Positions 59,901 to 64,000 of a stretch of 64,000 nt of DNA are shown piece after piece. Source of the DNA: Hippasteria phrygiana. Its lineage: Eukaryota; Echinodermata; Asteroidea; Valvatida; Goniasteridae. The notes under the pieces were generated by a model that worked only from the letters and a program-made list of their open reading frames with translations, ran no database searches and was not told the DNA's origin. Numbering within the stretch: position 1 is the stretch's first letter; each line of letters begins with the position of its first letter. The position numbers and the translations under genes were made by a program. The stretch covers positions 1,054,001 to 1,118,000 of the forward strand of contig JAZGUH010000361.1 of assembly GCA_037893225.1 (NCBI GenBank), given 5' to 3'.

Positions 59901-62893
59901 CTTGGTAAAATTATGAATGATTCTGATAATGGGGAGATTTTATTGGATGAAGAAGACGATTGCTATAGTGTGGTTTGGACAAGTAAATTGTACATGTAAG
60001 TGGTATAGGACCAAAGTGCTTCTGTAAGGTATTTGTCGAAATTGTGTGCACTGAACATATCATCTTAACCCTTTCCTTACCAATGTCGAGTTTACTCGAT
60101 AAGGAAACCACATGTAACAAATTCTTGAGGTTGAAGTATTTGGTTGAAAATACAACCATTCAGCAAGCATTCAGCTGCTTTTTCTTCTTGAGTAGTGTAT
60201 GCTTGACTGAACAAAGAGTGTGGTACTGGGGGAATATTAAGCCAATATTACTGAAAGGATTAATCCCAAAAGTATTAGTTTTGGGGGGTTTCAGGGTTTG
60301 AACATGTATGTGAATTGTTGATCATCAACATCCATCAGACTGCAGCACCCAGACATCTAGAATTCACCTTGCAATGTGTAAAAGCTTTATAAGAGGCTCA
60401 ATGCCTATATTTAATATCATGAATATTTTATGGCAGGATGTTTGAAGGAAGTACTCATTAATATAAGAAATTACGAAGAAATGAGCTTGGAAACTGAAAA
60501 GAACATGAAATTTCACCGGTTTTGGATAAATGATTCGGGGGATATTGCCAAGTCCAAATAATTTATTAAATGTATCTTTTTTTTCGTAGTAGAGGTTAAA
60601 ACTGGATTGAAAAAAAGGGCCGGTATTAATAGCCCGGATTTTATGCTAGACCAAATTTAACACATTATTTTAATAACACTAGGACGTCCGCGCCGAGCAT
60701 TAATCTGACAATTGTATACACTGTGTATCATTGACACAATAGATAGTTGCCGGTCATTGAGAGATGTATCAATTAAACTTCTGGTTAAACTTCTTGGAAT
60801 GTGATCAAGTACTAAAGGCTTTGTAAATTAAATAAATTTACAAAGATCGTAGATTCTTTGTAAATAAAACTTAGAGGTAGATTGCGTAAATAGGTCCCAT
60901 TTTTGAAATTTGAGTTCCGTTGAAACGTTTGGGAAAATTCCTAAATGGATTTGCATTTGTTTTCGTTCAAACGTTTAAATGTGTAAACCTCCCATCCTTA
61001 AGACGGTGTCCAGTTTGCTTTACGAATTGCTTCAATCCAGCAACCTCTCCGAATTTGGTGCATTTTGAATAGACCTCCGTCGATCATTTAAACAATACTA
61101 GTGGTCCAATAGTGCTTTCACATGAAAAAACTCTATAGCTGGTCTAAATTGAATGCCTTAAACCACTTACCAGGGGTGAATTTCTTGGTGACATTAGCCA
61201 TCCTATATTGTATGATCTCGTCGGACAAGGGCGAGTGTCGGCATTAATTTGAGAGTTTGTTGCAATGTTTCTGAATTTAAGGCAAGCTATGATGACGAGC
61301 TCCAGAATCTCCACGGTATGATCCAGCAGAAAGTTGTGACCTTGCTCAGCGACACGGTGAGAGTTATTCCTCAACTTTAGCTCATCTTCAATACAACCAT
61401 GCACGTTTCAATGGGAGCATCTCTGCACATCACAATGAAGCTTCAGACATCTGATGACATAAACATCTTGTTGTGTGTCGCGGTGCTCAAAAAGTGGTAT
61501 TGCGATTGCAGTGTACCGATTTACAAACCCTTACAAGCCTGTTAATTATAACATCACATTCAACCACCAGAAAGAATAAAAAAAAAAAAATAAACACAAA
61601 ATTCTTCAGAACTTCAGTCATTTTTTGGTGTCACTTAAACGAATGTTTTAGGGGGACACTTACCAGTCCTAAATTCTGTATGACTATATGACACTAGCCC
61701 CGTATGTATGTTAGAGTTTCAGGTTAAGTTTTTGGAAGAACGTTTATAACTTTCTATATGCTTTCATGGATTTTGATGACTTATATGCAGTGACCCTTGG
61801 GTGGGAAGATGCAATTCTTCTTCGGAATGCTGAGGTCAAAGGTCATATAGGGGTCATTACCATGTCGGTATGAATGTGGCATTTTGGTTAGTTTCGGGAA
61901 ATAAATAGGTCTCGTATGAAAAGTTCAAGTGTCATTGGTGCATTATGTTAACCATCATATGATGTGAAAGGTCACATACTGAGGTCAAAGGTCATTTGAG
62001 GTCAAGTTATAAAATAGGCCTAAAATGTAAAATAAGTCTCATTTGAAAAGTTGAAGTCCAATTGCAATCAAACTTGAGCCAAAGGTGCAACATGAAAACA
62101 TGTATGTGATGTTGATGTTAAAGTCACATATCAATGTCAAAGGTCATTTCAGATCAAGTGGTAAAATAGGCTGAAAATATAAAATTGCTCTCATTTCAGA
62201 CTTTCAAGTATTTTTACTTTTCCTACTTTTTTTCTTGAAATTCCTAATTTTGTCCCACAACTAAAAAAAAATGAAATCTCATTGAATGTTTTTCATTAAA
62301 GTGTTACACACTGTCTCATGAAAATTACACACTTAAAGGGCTTGGATGCAGAAGTACTGCAACTTGACTTTCAAGAGCTAATAGTTGAGGATGGAGCAAA
62401 TGTTGAGTACAGAACATGCCAAATGAGGCTTTTGATGCTGTGGACATGGGAGAATATCAATGCAAACTACTTATTGAAGCCCGCAAAAGTCCTACTTTTA
62501 TCCTGATTTTGTCCTCCAAAGTCCTACTTTTGTCCACTTTTTTTGGAAATGTTGATCCTACTATCCTACTATCCTACTTTCACCTGGGTGTGTTTGAAAG
62601 CCTGTCATTTGAAAAGTTGTAACTTAGATGCAGTGACCAAAAAAAGGCGATGTGTGATCAGCGGATAACCTTTGTTTTGAGAAGATCATATGTGTATAAT
62701 TTATGTTGCAAAAAGCATGCGAGGTAAGCAAAAATCTCATTATTCCCTCAAGATTATGTTCTTTTCTTTTCAGGAGAATATTGTCAAGCGTACACTGTTA
62801 GAGAATGGCATCACCAGGCTGTGCGTGTTCTTTGGCAGGCAGAAGGCTAATGACGTCCTACTCTCTCATATGATCACATTCCTCAATGATAAG
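35788..62893 (+). CDS. PIK3R4 (VPS15): VPS15 / PI3-kinase regulatory subunit 4, N-terminal 580 codons (14 exons, 3' part outside window)
   Basis: Joining 35788-35924, 37962-38097, 40990-41139, 43712-43813, 48437-48624, 50579-50705, 51767-51939, 53900-54032, 56848-56943, 57850-57944, 59003-59042, 59393-59560, 61282-61356 and 62774-62893 gives one uninterrupted frame of 1740 nt. Every intron is GT..AG and phases match. The product begins [12 protein letters not shown], the conserved VPS15 start with Gly2 for N-myristoylation. The kinase-like domain shows VVKVF (Lys53), HGDIKSEN (Asp146), DFA in place of DFG (164-166) and IAPE (195-198). HEAT-like helices follow from about residue 290. In the known family, VPS15 anchors and activates VPS34 with Beclin 1 on endosomes and autophagic membranes. 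The vertebrate protein is about 1350 residues, so the remaining HEAT repeats and the WD40 propeller are missing here because the window ends. No frame damage is seen, so the gene is presumably functional. Confidence 0.96.
36887..37860. mobile_element. Inverted-repeat element (GTATCCTTAGCCACACATCC ends), 974 bp
   Basis: The 21-bp ends gtatccttagccacacatcc(a) are perfect inverted copies. The same terminal sequence recurs near 34456, 35048 and 46862, so it is a dispersed family. It contains a CCCTCC-type miniature element. It occupies most of VPS15 intron 1. Confidence 0.68.
37663..37804. mobile_element. Miniature element, CCCTCC family (copy 2)
   Basis: CCCTCCCTCTCTCAGTGCC...AGTAGGAGGG. Same body as 44010-44145, with the flanking TTAA eroded to gtaa on the left. 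It sits inside the larger inverted-repeat element at 36887-37860. Confidence 0.75.
37962..38097 (+). CDS. PIK3R4: VPS15 coding exon 2
   Basis: Residues 46-91, beginning [10 protein letters not shown] with the kinase Lys at position 53 and ending LPFLRST. The acceptor is tttctgcag and the donor gtaaga. The first base completes the split codon of exon 1. The exon starts 101 bases after an inverted-repeat element that fills most of the preceding intron. Confidence 0.95.
38141..38455. repeat. AATCCAAC-repeat element (copy 2, eroded ends)
   Basis: Begins aaccctgaccctgctaaatc and runs through repeated aatccaac, gttggattt and cagcagggtag units. The TTAA is lost on both sides. It immediately follows VPS15 exon 2. 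Confidence 0.65.
39499..39712. mobile_element. TTAA-bounded miniature element, CCCCTTG family (copy 1)
   Basis: TTAA-CCCCTTGCGTACG...CTCAAGGGG-TTAA, 214 bp. Shares gtgccaccaggccggatgac and caatccattgttgga blocks with the copies at 39765, 50813 and 58295. Confidence 0.8.
39765..39977. mobile_element. TTAA-bounded miniature element, CCCCTTG family (copy 2, inverted)
   Basis: TTAA-CCCCTTGGGCACGG...CATGGGG-TTAA, opposite orientation to the copy at 39499 and only about 50 bp from it. The pair could form a 480-bp hairpin. A (caaa)n run separates them. Confidence 0.8.
40348..40960. repeat. Element with ACCAATGTCGAGTTTACTCG motif (long copy)
   Basis: Starts after TTAA with CCCTTTTCCTTGCCAATG. The 20-mer around gtcgagtttactcgac occurs twice (about 40363, 40410) as a small hairpin. 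The part at 40795-40935 matches 60118-60260. The right end is not clear. Confidence 0.6.
40990..41139 (+). CDS. PIK3R4: VPS15 coding exon 3
   Basis: Fifty codons in phase 0 (residues 92-141) containing [12 protein letters not shown] and KKWIAFQLL, the helical part of the kinase C-lobe. The acceptor is gattttcag and the donor gtagat. Confidence 0.95.
41249..41666. mobile_element. hAT-type miniature element with a nested inverted-repeat element
   Basis: Ends CAGTGTTGTAGTCAAGACC and, from the right, CAGTGTTGTAGTCGAGAC. Perfect 8-bp duplication attatgaa (41241-41248, 41667-41674). The subterminal parts are repeats of acaagacc. A second element is inserted at about 41345-41520. It lies in the VPS15 intron after exon 3. 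Confidence 0.85.
41343..41522. repeat. Nested inverted-repeat element (GGGCCGGTCACACTGG ends)
   Basis: GGGCCGGTCACACTGGCCAC on both ends in inverted orientation, followed by gataacgaaa-type sequence. Arms are about 45 bp. The target duplication is not clear. Confidence 0.7.
41840..42265. repeat. Dispersed repeat, related to 51240-51475
   Basis: Shared blocks: aaaatcagggtac-tg-aa, aaaatgcaatttacacc, gtgcagaccyatacraacaa and gaacagcaatttccaagatt followed by ttggattggctttstttaa. An insertion of another repeat with cgatttcaacaaaag-type sequence (see also 55405-55510) splits this copy. Confidence 0.65.
42945..43351. mobile_element. TTAA-bounded miniature element, CCAGTTCGCG family (copy 2, 407 bp)
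   Basis: TTAA-CCAGTTCGCG...CGCGAACTGG-TTAA. The interior is nearly identical to 63155-63571, including a 67-codon frame starting [20 protein letters not shown]. That frame is shared because the copies are recent, not because it is a known protein. It lies in the VPS15 intron between exons 3 and 4. Confidence 0.82.
43712..43813 (+). CDS. PIK3R4: VPS15 coding exon 4 (catalytic-loop exon)
   Basis: Thirty-four codons (residues 142-175). It carries the degenerate catalytic loop HGDIKSEN (Asp146) and the [10 protein letters not shown] segment in which DFG is replaced by DFA. The donor is gtgagt. The loss of the DFG glycine is a family trait, not damage. Confidence 0.95.
44010..44145. mobile_element. 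TTAA-bounded miniature element, CCCTCC family (copy 1, 136 bp)
   Basis: TTAA-CCCTCCCTCTCTCAGTGCC...AGTAGGAGGG-TTAA. The body shares aaaatggagccaactaccct and ttttttgataggtt with 37663-37804. Confidence 0.8.
44296..44619. mobile_element. TTAA-bounded element with AATCCAAC repeats (copy 1)
   Basis: TTAA-CCCTAACCCCCTAATGG...AGCAGGGTCAGGG-TTAA. The interior has many aatccaac / gttggatt units in both orientations. Related copies are at 38141-38455 and 63674-63851. Confidence 0.78.
44780..45065 (+). repeat. SINE with tRNA-like head and conserved CTCCGGG body
   Basis: B box cgggttcgattcccggctcgg, then a body with gttctctcctgtg and ttttctccgggtcctccgg, a body type common in invertebrate SINEs, and a tail to about 45065. 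Confidence 0.65.
45479..46792. mobile_element. Probable hAT-type element, 1.3 kb, non-coding
   Basis: A perfect 8-bp direct repeat tgggtctg flanks it (45471-45478 and 46793-46800). The ends CAGGGCTTGAA and (reverse) GGCCTTGAATTT are similar but offset by two bases. The interior holds repeats of ggcc-tgccgtcgtgccc type near both ends and a 26-bp palindrome at 46308-46333 (ccatggagaaat and its inverse). No transposase. Confidence 0.6.
48437..48624 (+). CDS. PIK3R4: VPS15 coding exon 5 (activation segment)
   Basis: Residues 176-237 plus two bases. It begins [19 protein letters not shown], followed by IAPERF, the APE-equivalent motif, and ends MDIFSTG. The stretch at 205-225 ([15 protein letters not shown]) is the variable loop. 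The acceptor is catccag and the donor gtattg. Confidence 0.95.
49306..50470. repeat. Large tandem duplication (about 555-bp unit) in a VPS15 intron
   Basis: Two diverged copies: 49306-49860 and 49861-50470, sharing gttcgaccag-tttgaagctt, gatgacgtcatcgtctg, catgcagttaggccggcatg and gacgtcatggtgacgtcgtc. Numerous tgacgtca palindromes are present. It lies between exons 5 and 6. Confidence 0.8.
50579..50705 (+). CDS. PIK3R4: VPS15 coding exon 6
   Basis: Completes the split Gly codon, then reads [20 protein letters not shown], the C-lobe helix of the kinase fold, to residue 280. The acceptor is gtccacag and the donor gtacgc. Confidence 0.95.
50813..51018. mobile_element. TTAA-bounded miniature element, CCCCTTG family (copy 3)
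   Basis: TTAA-CCCCTTGAGTACGG on the left; the right end is gtacgca-TTAA, having lost the terminal gggg. Body as in the other copies. It follows VPS15 exon 6. Confidence 0.76.
51179..51614. mobile_element. hAT-like remnant (AGGGCTGTGCAT end)
   Basis: Starts AGGGCTGTGCATCCGAACC and ends, reverse complement, AGGGGTGTGGAATTTACAGG, with cgggtaccc motifs near both ends. It carries a 62-bp TTAA-bounded insertion at 51479-51540. Confidence 0.5.
51479..51540. mobile_element. Very short TTAA-bounded element (62 bp)
   Basis: TTAA + CCCCAACAGTCCCGAATCC ... GGGAGTTAGGG + TTAA. Same body as 52511-52566 in the opposite orientation. The related repeat at about 42250 has ggctttgtttaaaggc at this point and no insert, which looks like the empty site. 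Confidence 0.75.
51767..51939 (+). CDS. PIK3R4: VPS15 coding exon 7
   Basis: Residues 281-337 plus two bases. [18 protein letters not shown] is the end of the kinase-like domain, and the linker into the helical solenoid follows. The donor is gtgaga. Confidence 0.95.
52032..52464. mobile_element. Inverted-repeat-bounded element with Penelope/retroelement-like tail motif
   Basis: The 21-bp ends aaggtaactggtttacggta(g) are perfect inverted copies. Inside, gacgacgggcagagcatact followed by gtccgtaacgttgagttc resembles a segment seen near the 3' end of some Penelope-like retroelements; this comparison is from memory and weak. A short hairpin lies at 52051-52080 (ccgatgtcttgg and its inverse). No protein. 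Confidence 0.5.
52511..52566. mobile_element. Very short TTAA-bounded element (56 bp)
   Basis: TTAA at 52507-52510 and 52567-52570. The body, reverse complement, starts CCCTAACAGTCCTGAATCC and matches the 62-bp copy at 51479. It is the shortest member of the family seen here. Confidence 0.75.
52770..53255 (-). pseudogene. 3' fragment of a CR1-type LINE (reverse-transcriptase C-terminus plus 3' UTR)
   Basis: The - strand from 53255 to 53110 reads [20 protein letters not shown] then [20 protein letters not shown] and ends at a stop at 53110-53112. This is the classic SF-V-G---WN-LP---R---SL--FK end of LINE reverse transcriptases. The rest, leftwards to about 52770, looks like its 3' UTR. It is 5'-truncated, within the VPS15 intron between exons 7 and 8. 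Confidence 0.82.
53273..53345 (+). mobile_element. pogo/Tigger-like terminal fragment
   Basis: tacagtggagcgccgctata followed by acgaacactg and repeated ctata-c-gaaca motifs. This resembles the ends of pogo-type elements, which typically read cagt-gaacc-c-ctataacgaa. The opposite end was not found, so the extent is uncertain. Confidence 0.45.
53900..54032 (+). CDS. PIK3R4: VPS15 coding exon 8
   Basis: Residues 338-382, including the conserved [17 protein letters not shown] helix. The acceptor is acctctag and the donor gtaaaa. Confidence 0.94.
54123..54757. mobile_element. Harbinger-like foldback element (AGGCCTTTTCACACTAG ends)
   Basis: Left end AGGCCTTTTCACACTAGAG; right end, reversed, AGGCCTTTTCACAATAG. 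TTA lies on both sides, the 3-bp duplication expected for PIF/Harbinger. Arms are filled with ccccggggcgaga-type repeats; the inner part (54340-54415) is another dispersed repeat also present near 4507-4690. It lies in the VPS15 intron after exon 8. Confidence 0.72.
55052..55122 (-). repeat. tRNA-derived SINE-like sequence (minus strand)
   Basis: On the - strand GGGCAAGATAGCTCAGTTGG (A box), then CAGGTTCGAATCCTG (B box) and tgccagttttctttgctcac. The acceptor arms do not pair well, which favours a SINE head over an active tRNA gene. Confidence 0.62.
55686..56110 (-). mobile_element. Internally deleted Tc1-like element (TA-flanked)
   Basis: The ends are CAGTGGTGGGGTGCAAAATT and, from the right, CAGTGGTGTGCAAAATTATT. 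TA is present on both sides. The inverted repeats run for over 35 bp with few differences. It lies in the VPS15 intron between exons 8 and 9. Confidence 0.9.
55876..56041 (-). pseudogene. Tc1 transposase C-terminal fragment
   Basis: The - strand reads [20 protein letters not shown] and later [19 protein letters not shown], then a stop at 55876-55878. This is the usual end of Tc1/mariner transposases (family pattern MP-RC-AVI-AKGG-T-Y). The catalytic DDE part is absent, so it cannot move itself. Confidence 0.88.
56453..56808. mobile_element. Internally deleted derivative of piggyBac element 2 (356 bp)
   Basis: TTAA on both sides (56449-56452, 56809-56812). The left end acctaactccctccaccatt and the right end ggatttgggaagattcggg correspond to those of the 4-kb element at 20750-24797, as do the internal cctgaatcctccaaaatcctc repeats and the block gcctgatgacctggatcctcc. 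It has no coding capacity and lies directly before VPS15 exon 9. Confidence 0.86.
56848..56943 (+). CDS. PIK3R4: VPS15 coding exon 9
   Basis: Thirty-two codons (383-414), beginning [13 protein letters not shown] and ending ILDRIIPYM, a HEAT-like helix pair. The acceptor ttggttag is weak but is the only one that keeps phase 0. It starts 36 bases after the TTAA of a piggyBac miniature element. Confidence 0.93.
57587..57650 (+). repeat. tRNA-derived SINE-like sequence
   Basis: Contains a pol III A box (tggtcgagtggttaag) and B box (gggttcgagtcccac) at tRNA spacing and looks like a Leu/Ser-type tRNA head. The acceptor stem does not close and the long variable arm is missing, so it is a SINE head, not a working tRNA. 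It lies between VPS15 exons 9 and 10. Confidence 0.65.
57850..57944 (+). CDS. PIK3R4: VPS15 coding exon 10
   Basis: Residues 415-445 plus two bases: [19 protein letters not shown], a typical HEAT repeat with the conserved VR-E-A pattern. The acceptor is tcattgcag and the donor gtatgg. Confidence 0.95.
58295..58510. mobile_element. TTAA-bounded miniature element, CCCCTTG family (copy 4)
   Basis: TTAA-CCCTTTGAAGCCGG on the left, caagggg-taat on the right. It is the most diverged of the four copies, in the VPS15 intron between exons 10 and 11. Confidence 0.75.
59003..59042 (+). CDS. PIK3R4: VPS15 coding exon 11 (microexon, 40 nt)
   Basis: A 40-base exon that completes a Ser codon and encodes [13 protein letters not shown] (446-459). 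The acceptor is cttcgcag and the donor gtgagt. It is short enough for automated ORF searches to miss; its place is fixed by phase and by conservation with the IYPEYILP stretch of VPS15. Confidence 0.94.
59393..59560 (+). CDS. PIK3R4: VPS15 coding exon 12
   Basis: Fifty-six codons (460-515) with [20 protein letters not shown], one of the best conserved VPS15 helices, then a divergent DQTATQDAQ linker. The donor is gtaggg. Confidence 0.95.
60069..60259. mobile_element. TTAA-bounded short copy of the GTCGAGTTTACTCG element
   Basis: TTAA-CCCTTTCCTTACCAATG...CTGAAAGGA-TTAA, 191 bp. It keeps both ends of the longer copy at 40348 but lacks about 350 bp in the middle. It lies between VPS15 exons 12 and 13. 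Confidence 0.7.
61282..61356 (+). CDS. PIK3R4: VPS15 coding exon 13
   Basis: Twenty-five codons (516-540): [19 protein letters not shown] then TLLSDT. The acceptor aatttaag is atypical but keeps phase 0. The donor is gtgaga. Confidence 0.92.
61780..62190. repeat. Diverged tandem repeats with AGGTCAAAGGTCA
   Basis: About three units, roughly 150 bp each, with gaggtcaaaggtcat, aaaataggc-taaaa and tctcattt-gaaaagtt. They lie between VPS15 exons 13 and 14. Confidence 0.6.
62774..62893 (+). CDS. PIK3R4: VPS15 coding exon 14 (last exon in window)
   Basis: Forty codons (541-580): [20 protein letters not shown] through ITFLNDK, nearly invariant across animals. The acceptor is ttttcag and the donor gtaaca. 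The next expected exon (family motif beginning NDWHLRG) is not present before 64000, so the gene continues rightwards. Confidence 0.96.
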
Positions 62894-63154
62894 GTAACAC
62901 CATCTTGTCTTCAGTGCCCAACCTGTCTTGGCCTAAGTAACCATGGTAACTCGCACGTCCTGGGTTTTTCATCCAGTTTGTTTCCTCTTGTTTTTCACCA
63001 GATTCCACCATCTTATTCCACCTTGATGTTCCTTTGTTTATCCGTTAAAGTTCACTTGTATTTTCCCGTGACTTTTGCCACTTCTTTGATTCATTACTAC
63101 AATCCCTGTTGATTTCTAGATGGCCTTCACTCAAAACACTAAAGAAAGTTCCTA

Positions 63155-63571
63155 ACCAGTTCGCGTCGGAGGACGTGTTAACACGATCTATCTGTTTTTA
63201 TACACGGGCACAGCTGATGGGTTAAAACGTCAAGCTTGCCTCGACTCACCTCCGGGTGACGTCTCAACACGCTAATCCCTCATTTGTTTTGTACACACAC
63301 ACAAAGTCCGAGAAGTCTGTGGAGGCGGACCGTGTGTTGAACTTGAACTTAGCCGCTGTGCACGGCCTGTTCTACAATTTACGCTCCGGTGGGCGCACCC
63401 GGAGTATTGAAATATATGAGGTTTCGGCAAGAAATATTGTACAAATACTGTTGAAATGACTCTTGCAAATCAGTATTTGTGGCGTTTGGCTGTATATCAG
63501 AAGTTGGCTGCTATATTTTGCCGTTTTTGAAAATCGAAATTTTCGGCAAAAATAATCCCGGCGCGAACTGG
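63155..63571. mobile_element. TTAA-bounded miniature element, CCAGTTCGCG family (copy 3)
   Basis: Same ends and body as the copy at 42945, with one changed base in the left TTAA (ctaa). The sequence from about 63250 to 63570 matches that copy almost base for base. It follows VPS15 exon 14. Confidence 0.82.
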
Positions 63572-63673
63572 TTAAATATTTGCTATAATCATTGACCTGC
63601 AGTGATATTGGAAGAAAAAAGAAACCAAACTTAAACCTGTTTTTTGGGGGGGGGATAGGGGTTTAGAATTTAA

Positions 63674-63851
63674 TCCTAACTACACTAAATCCAACGATGT
63701 CCAATGCTGTTGGATTTTGATTGTGTGCAGTAAACAAAAGATCTTTTGTTCCAGCTGTGGGATTCCATTGGATTCAGCAGACTTCAGACTTTTCTGTTGT
63801 TGAATTGTGTTGGGTGCTGGGTGCCTGGAGAAAACCTGAAGGGGGTTAGGG
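63674..63851. mobile_element. TTAA-bounded element with AATCCAAC repeats (copy 3)
   Basis: TTAA-TCCTAACTACACTAAATCC...GGGGGTTAGGG-TTAA with gttggattt and ggattcagcag units, as in the copy at 44296. Confidence 0.74.
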
Positions 63852-64000
63852 TTAACGGAGAATTTATTGGGTACCCACATTATCAGGACTGACTGTTATG
63901 TCCCATGATGAGTCTCGAACCCAAGCCGCTGGAGGTATATGTATACCAGAGAAAAATTGGGAATGGAAAACCTTAGCGAGCTTACCAGCCAGTGACCAGG

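Noticed and set aside
1..64000. CRISPR arrays, operons, prophage or bacterial genes
   Set aside because: The splice structure, SINE/LINE content and transposon types are eukaryotic; none of the tandem arrays has CRISPR-like unique spacers.

Overview
This is 64 kb of animal nuclear DNA. It holds one conserved host gene with introns, and most of the rest is transposable elements. The long introns, GT/AG splice sites, tRNA-derived SINE remnants, frequent poly-G/poly-C runs, tacatgta-rich sequence and Tc1, hAT, piggyBac and CR1-type repeats suggest a marine invertebrate, perhaps a deuterostome such as an echinoderm, hemichordate or lancelet. The species is an inference; no diagnostic marker was found.

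Host gene: from 35.8 kb to the right edge the + strand carries the first 14 coding exons (580 codons, all splice phases consistent) of VPS15/PIK3R4, the myristoylated pseudokinase-like scaffold of the class III PI3-kinase complex. The rest of the helical region and the WD40 propeller lie beyond the window. The introns are packed with miniature transposons, many bounded by TTAA.

Left part (0-17 kb): minisatellites; perfect and near-perfect palindromes; hAT-type miniature elements, several with 8-bp target-site duplications; a TA-flanked terminal-inverted-repeat element (10.2-13.5 kb) split by a decayed CR1-type LINE; and a 1.2-kb foldback element with tandem-repeat arms (16.0-17.2 kb).

Centre (17.7-30.1 kb): a nested stack. 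The host is a piggyBac element bounded by TTAA and 13-bp inverted repeats. Its two-exon transposase (about 563 residues, - strand) has had a second, complete piggyBac element (4.05 kb, 819-residue transposase) inserted in its intron. A 1.08-kb element with 366-bp perfect arms and a 9-bp duplication sits in the same intron, and a 2.83-kb element with a 9-bp duplication sits exactly at the start codon. Internally deleted copies of the second piggyBac occur in VPS15 introns, which links the transposase source to its non-autonomous offspring.

30-35.8 kb: SINE-like and nested inverted-repeat elements, then the start of VPS15. No rRNA, CRISPR or prokaryotic feature was seen.
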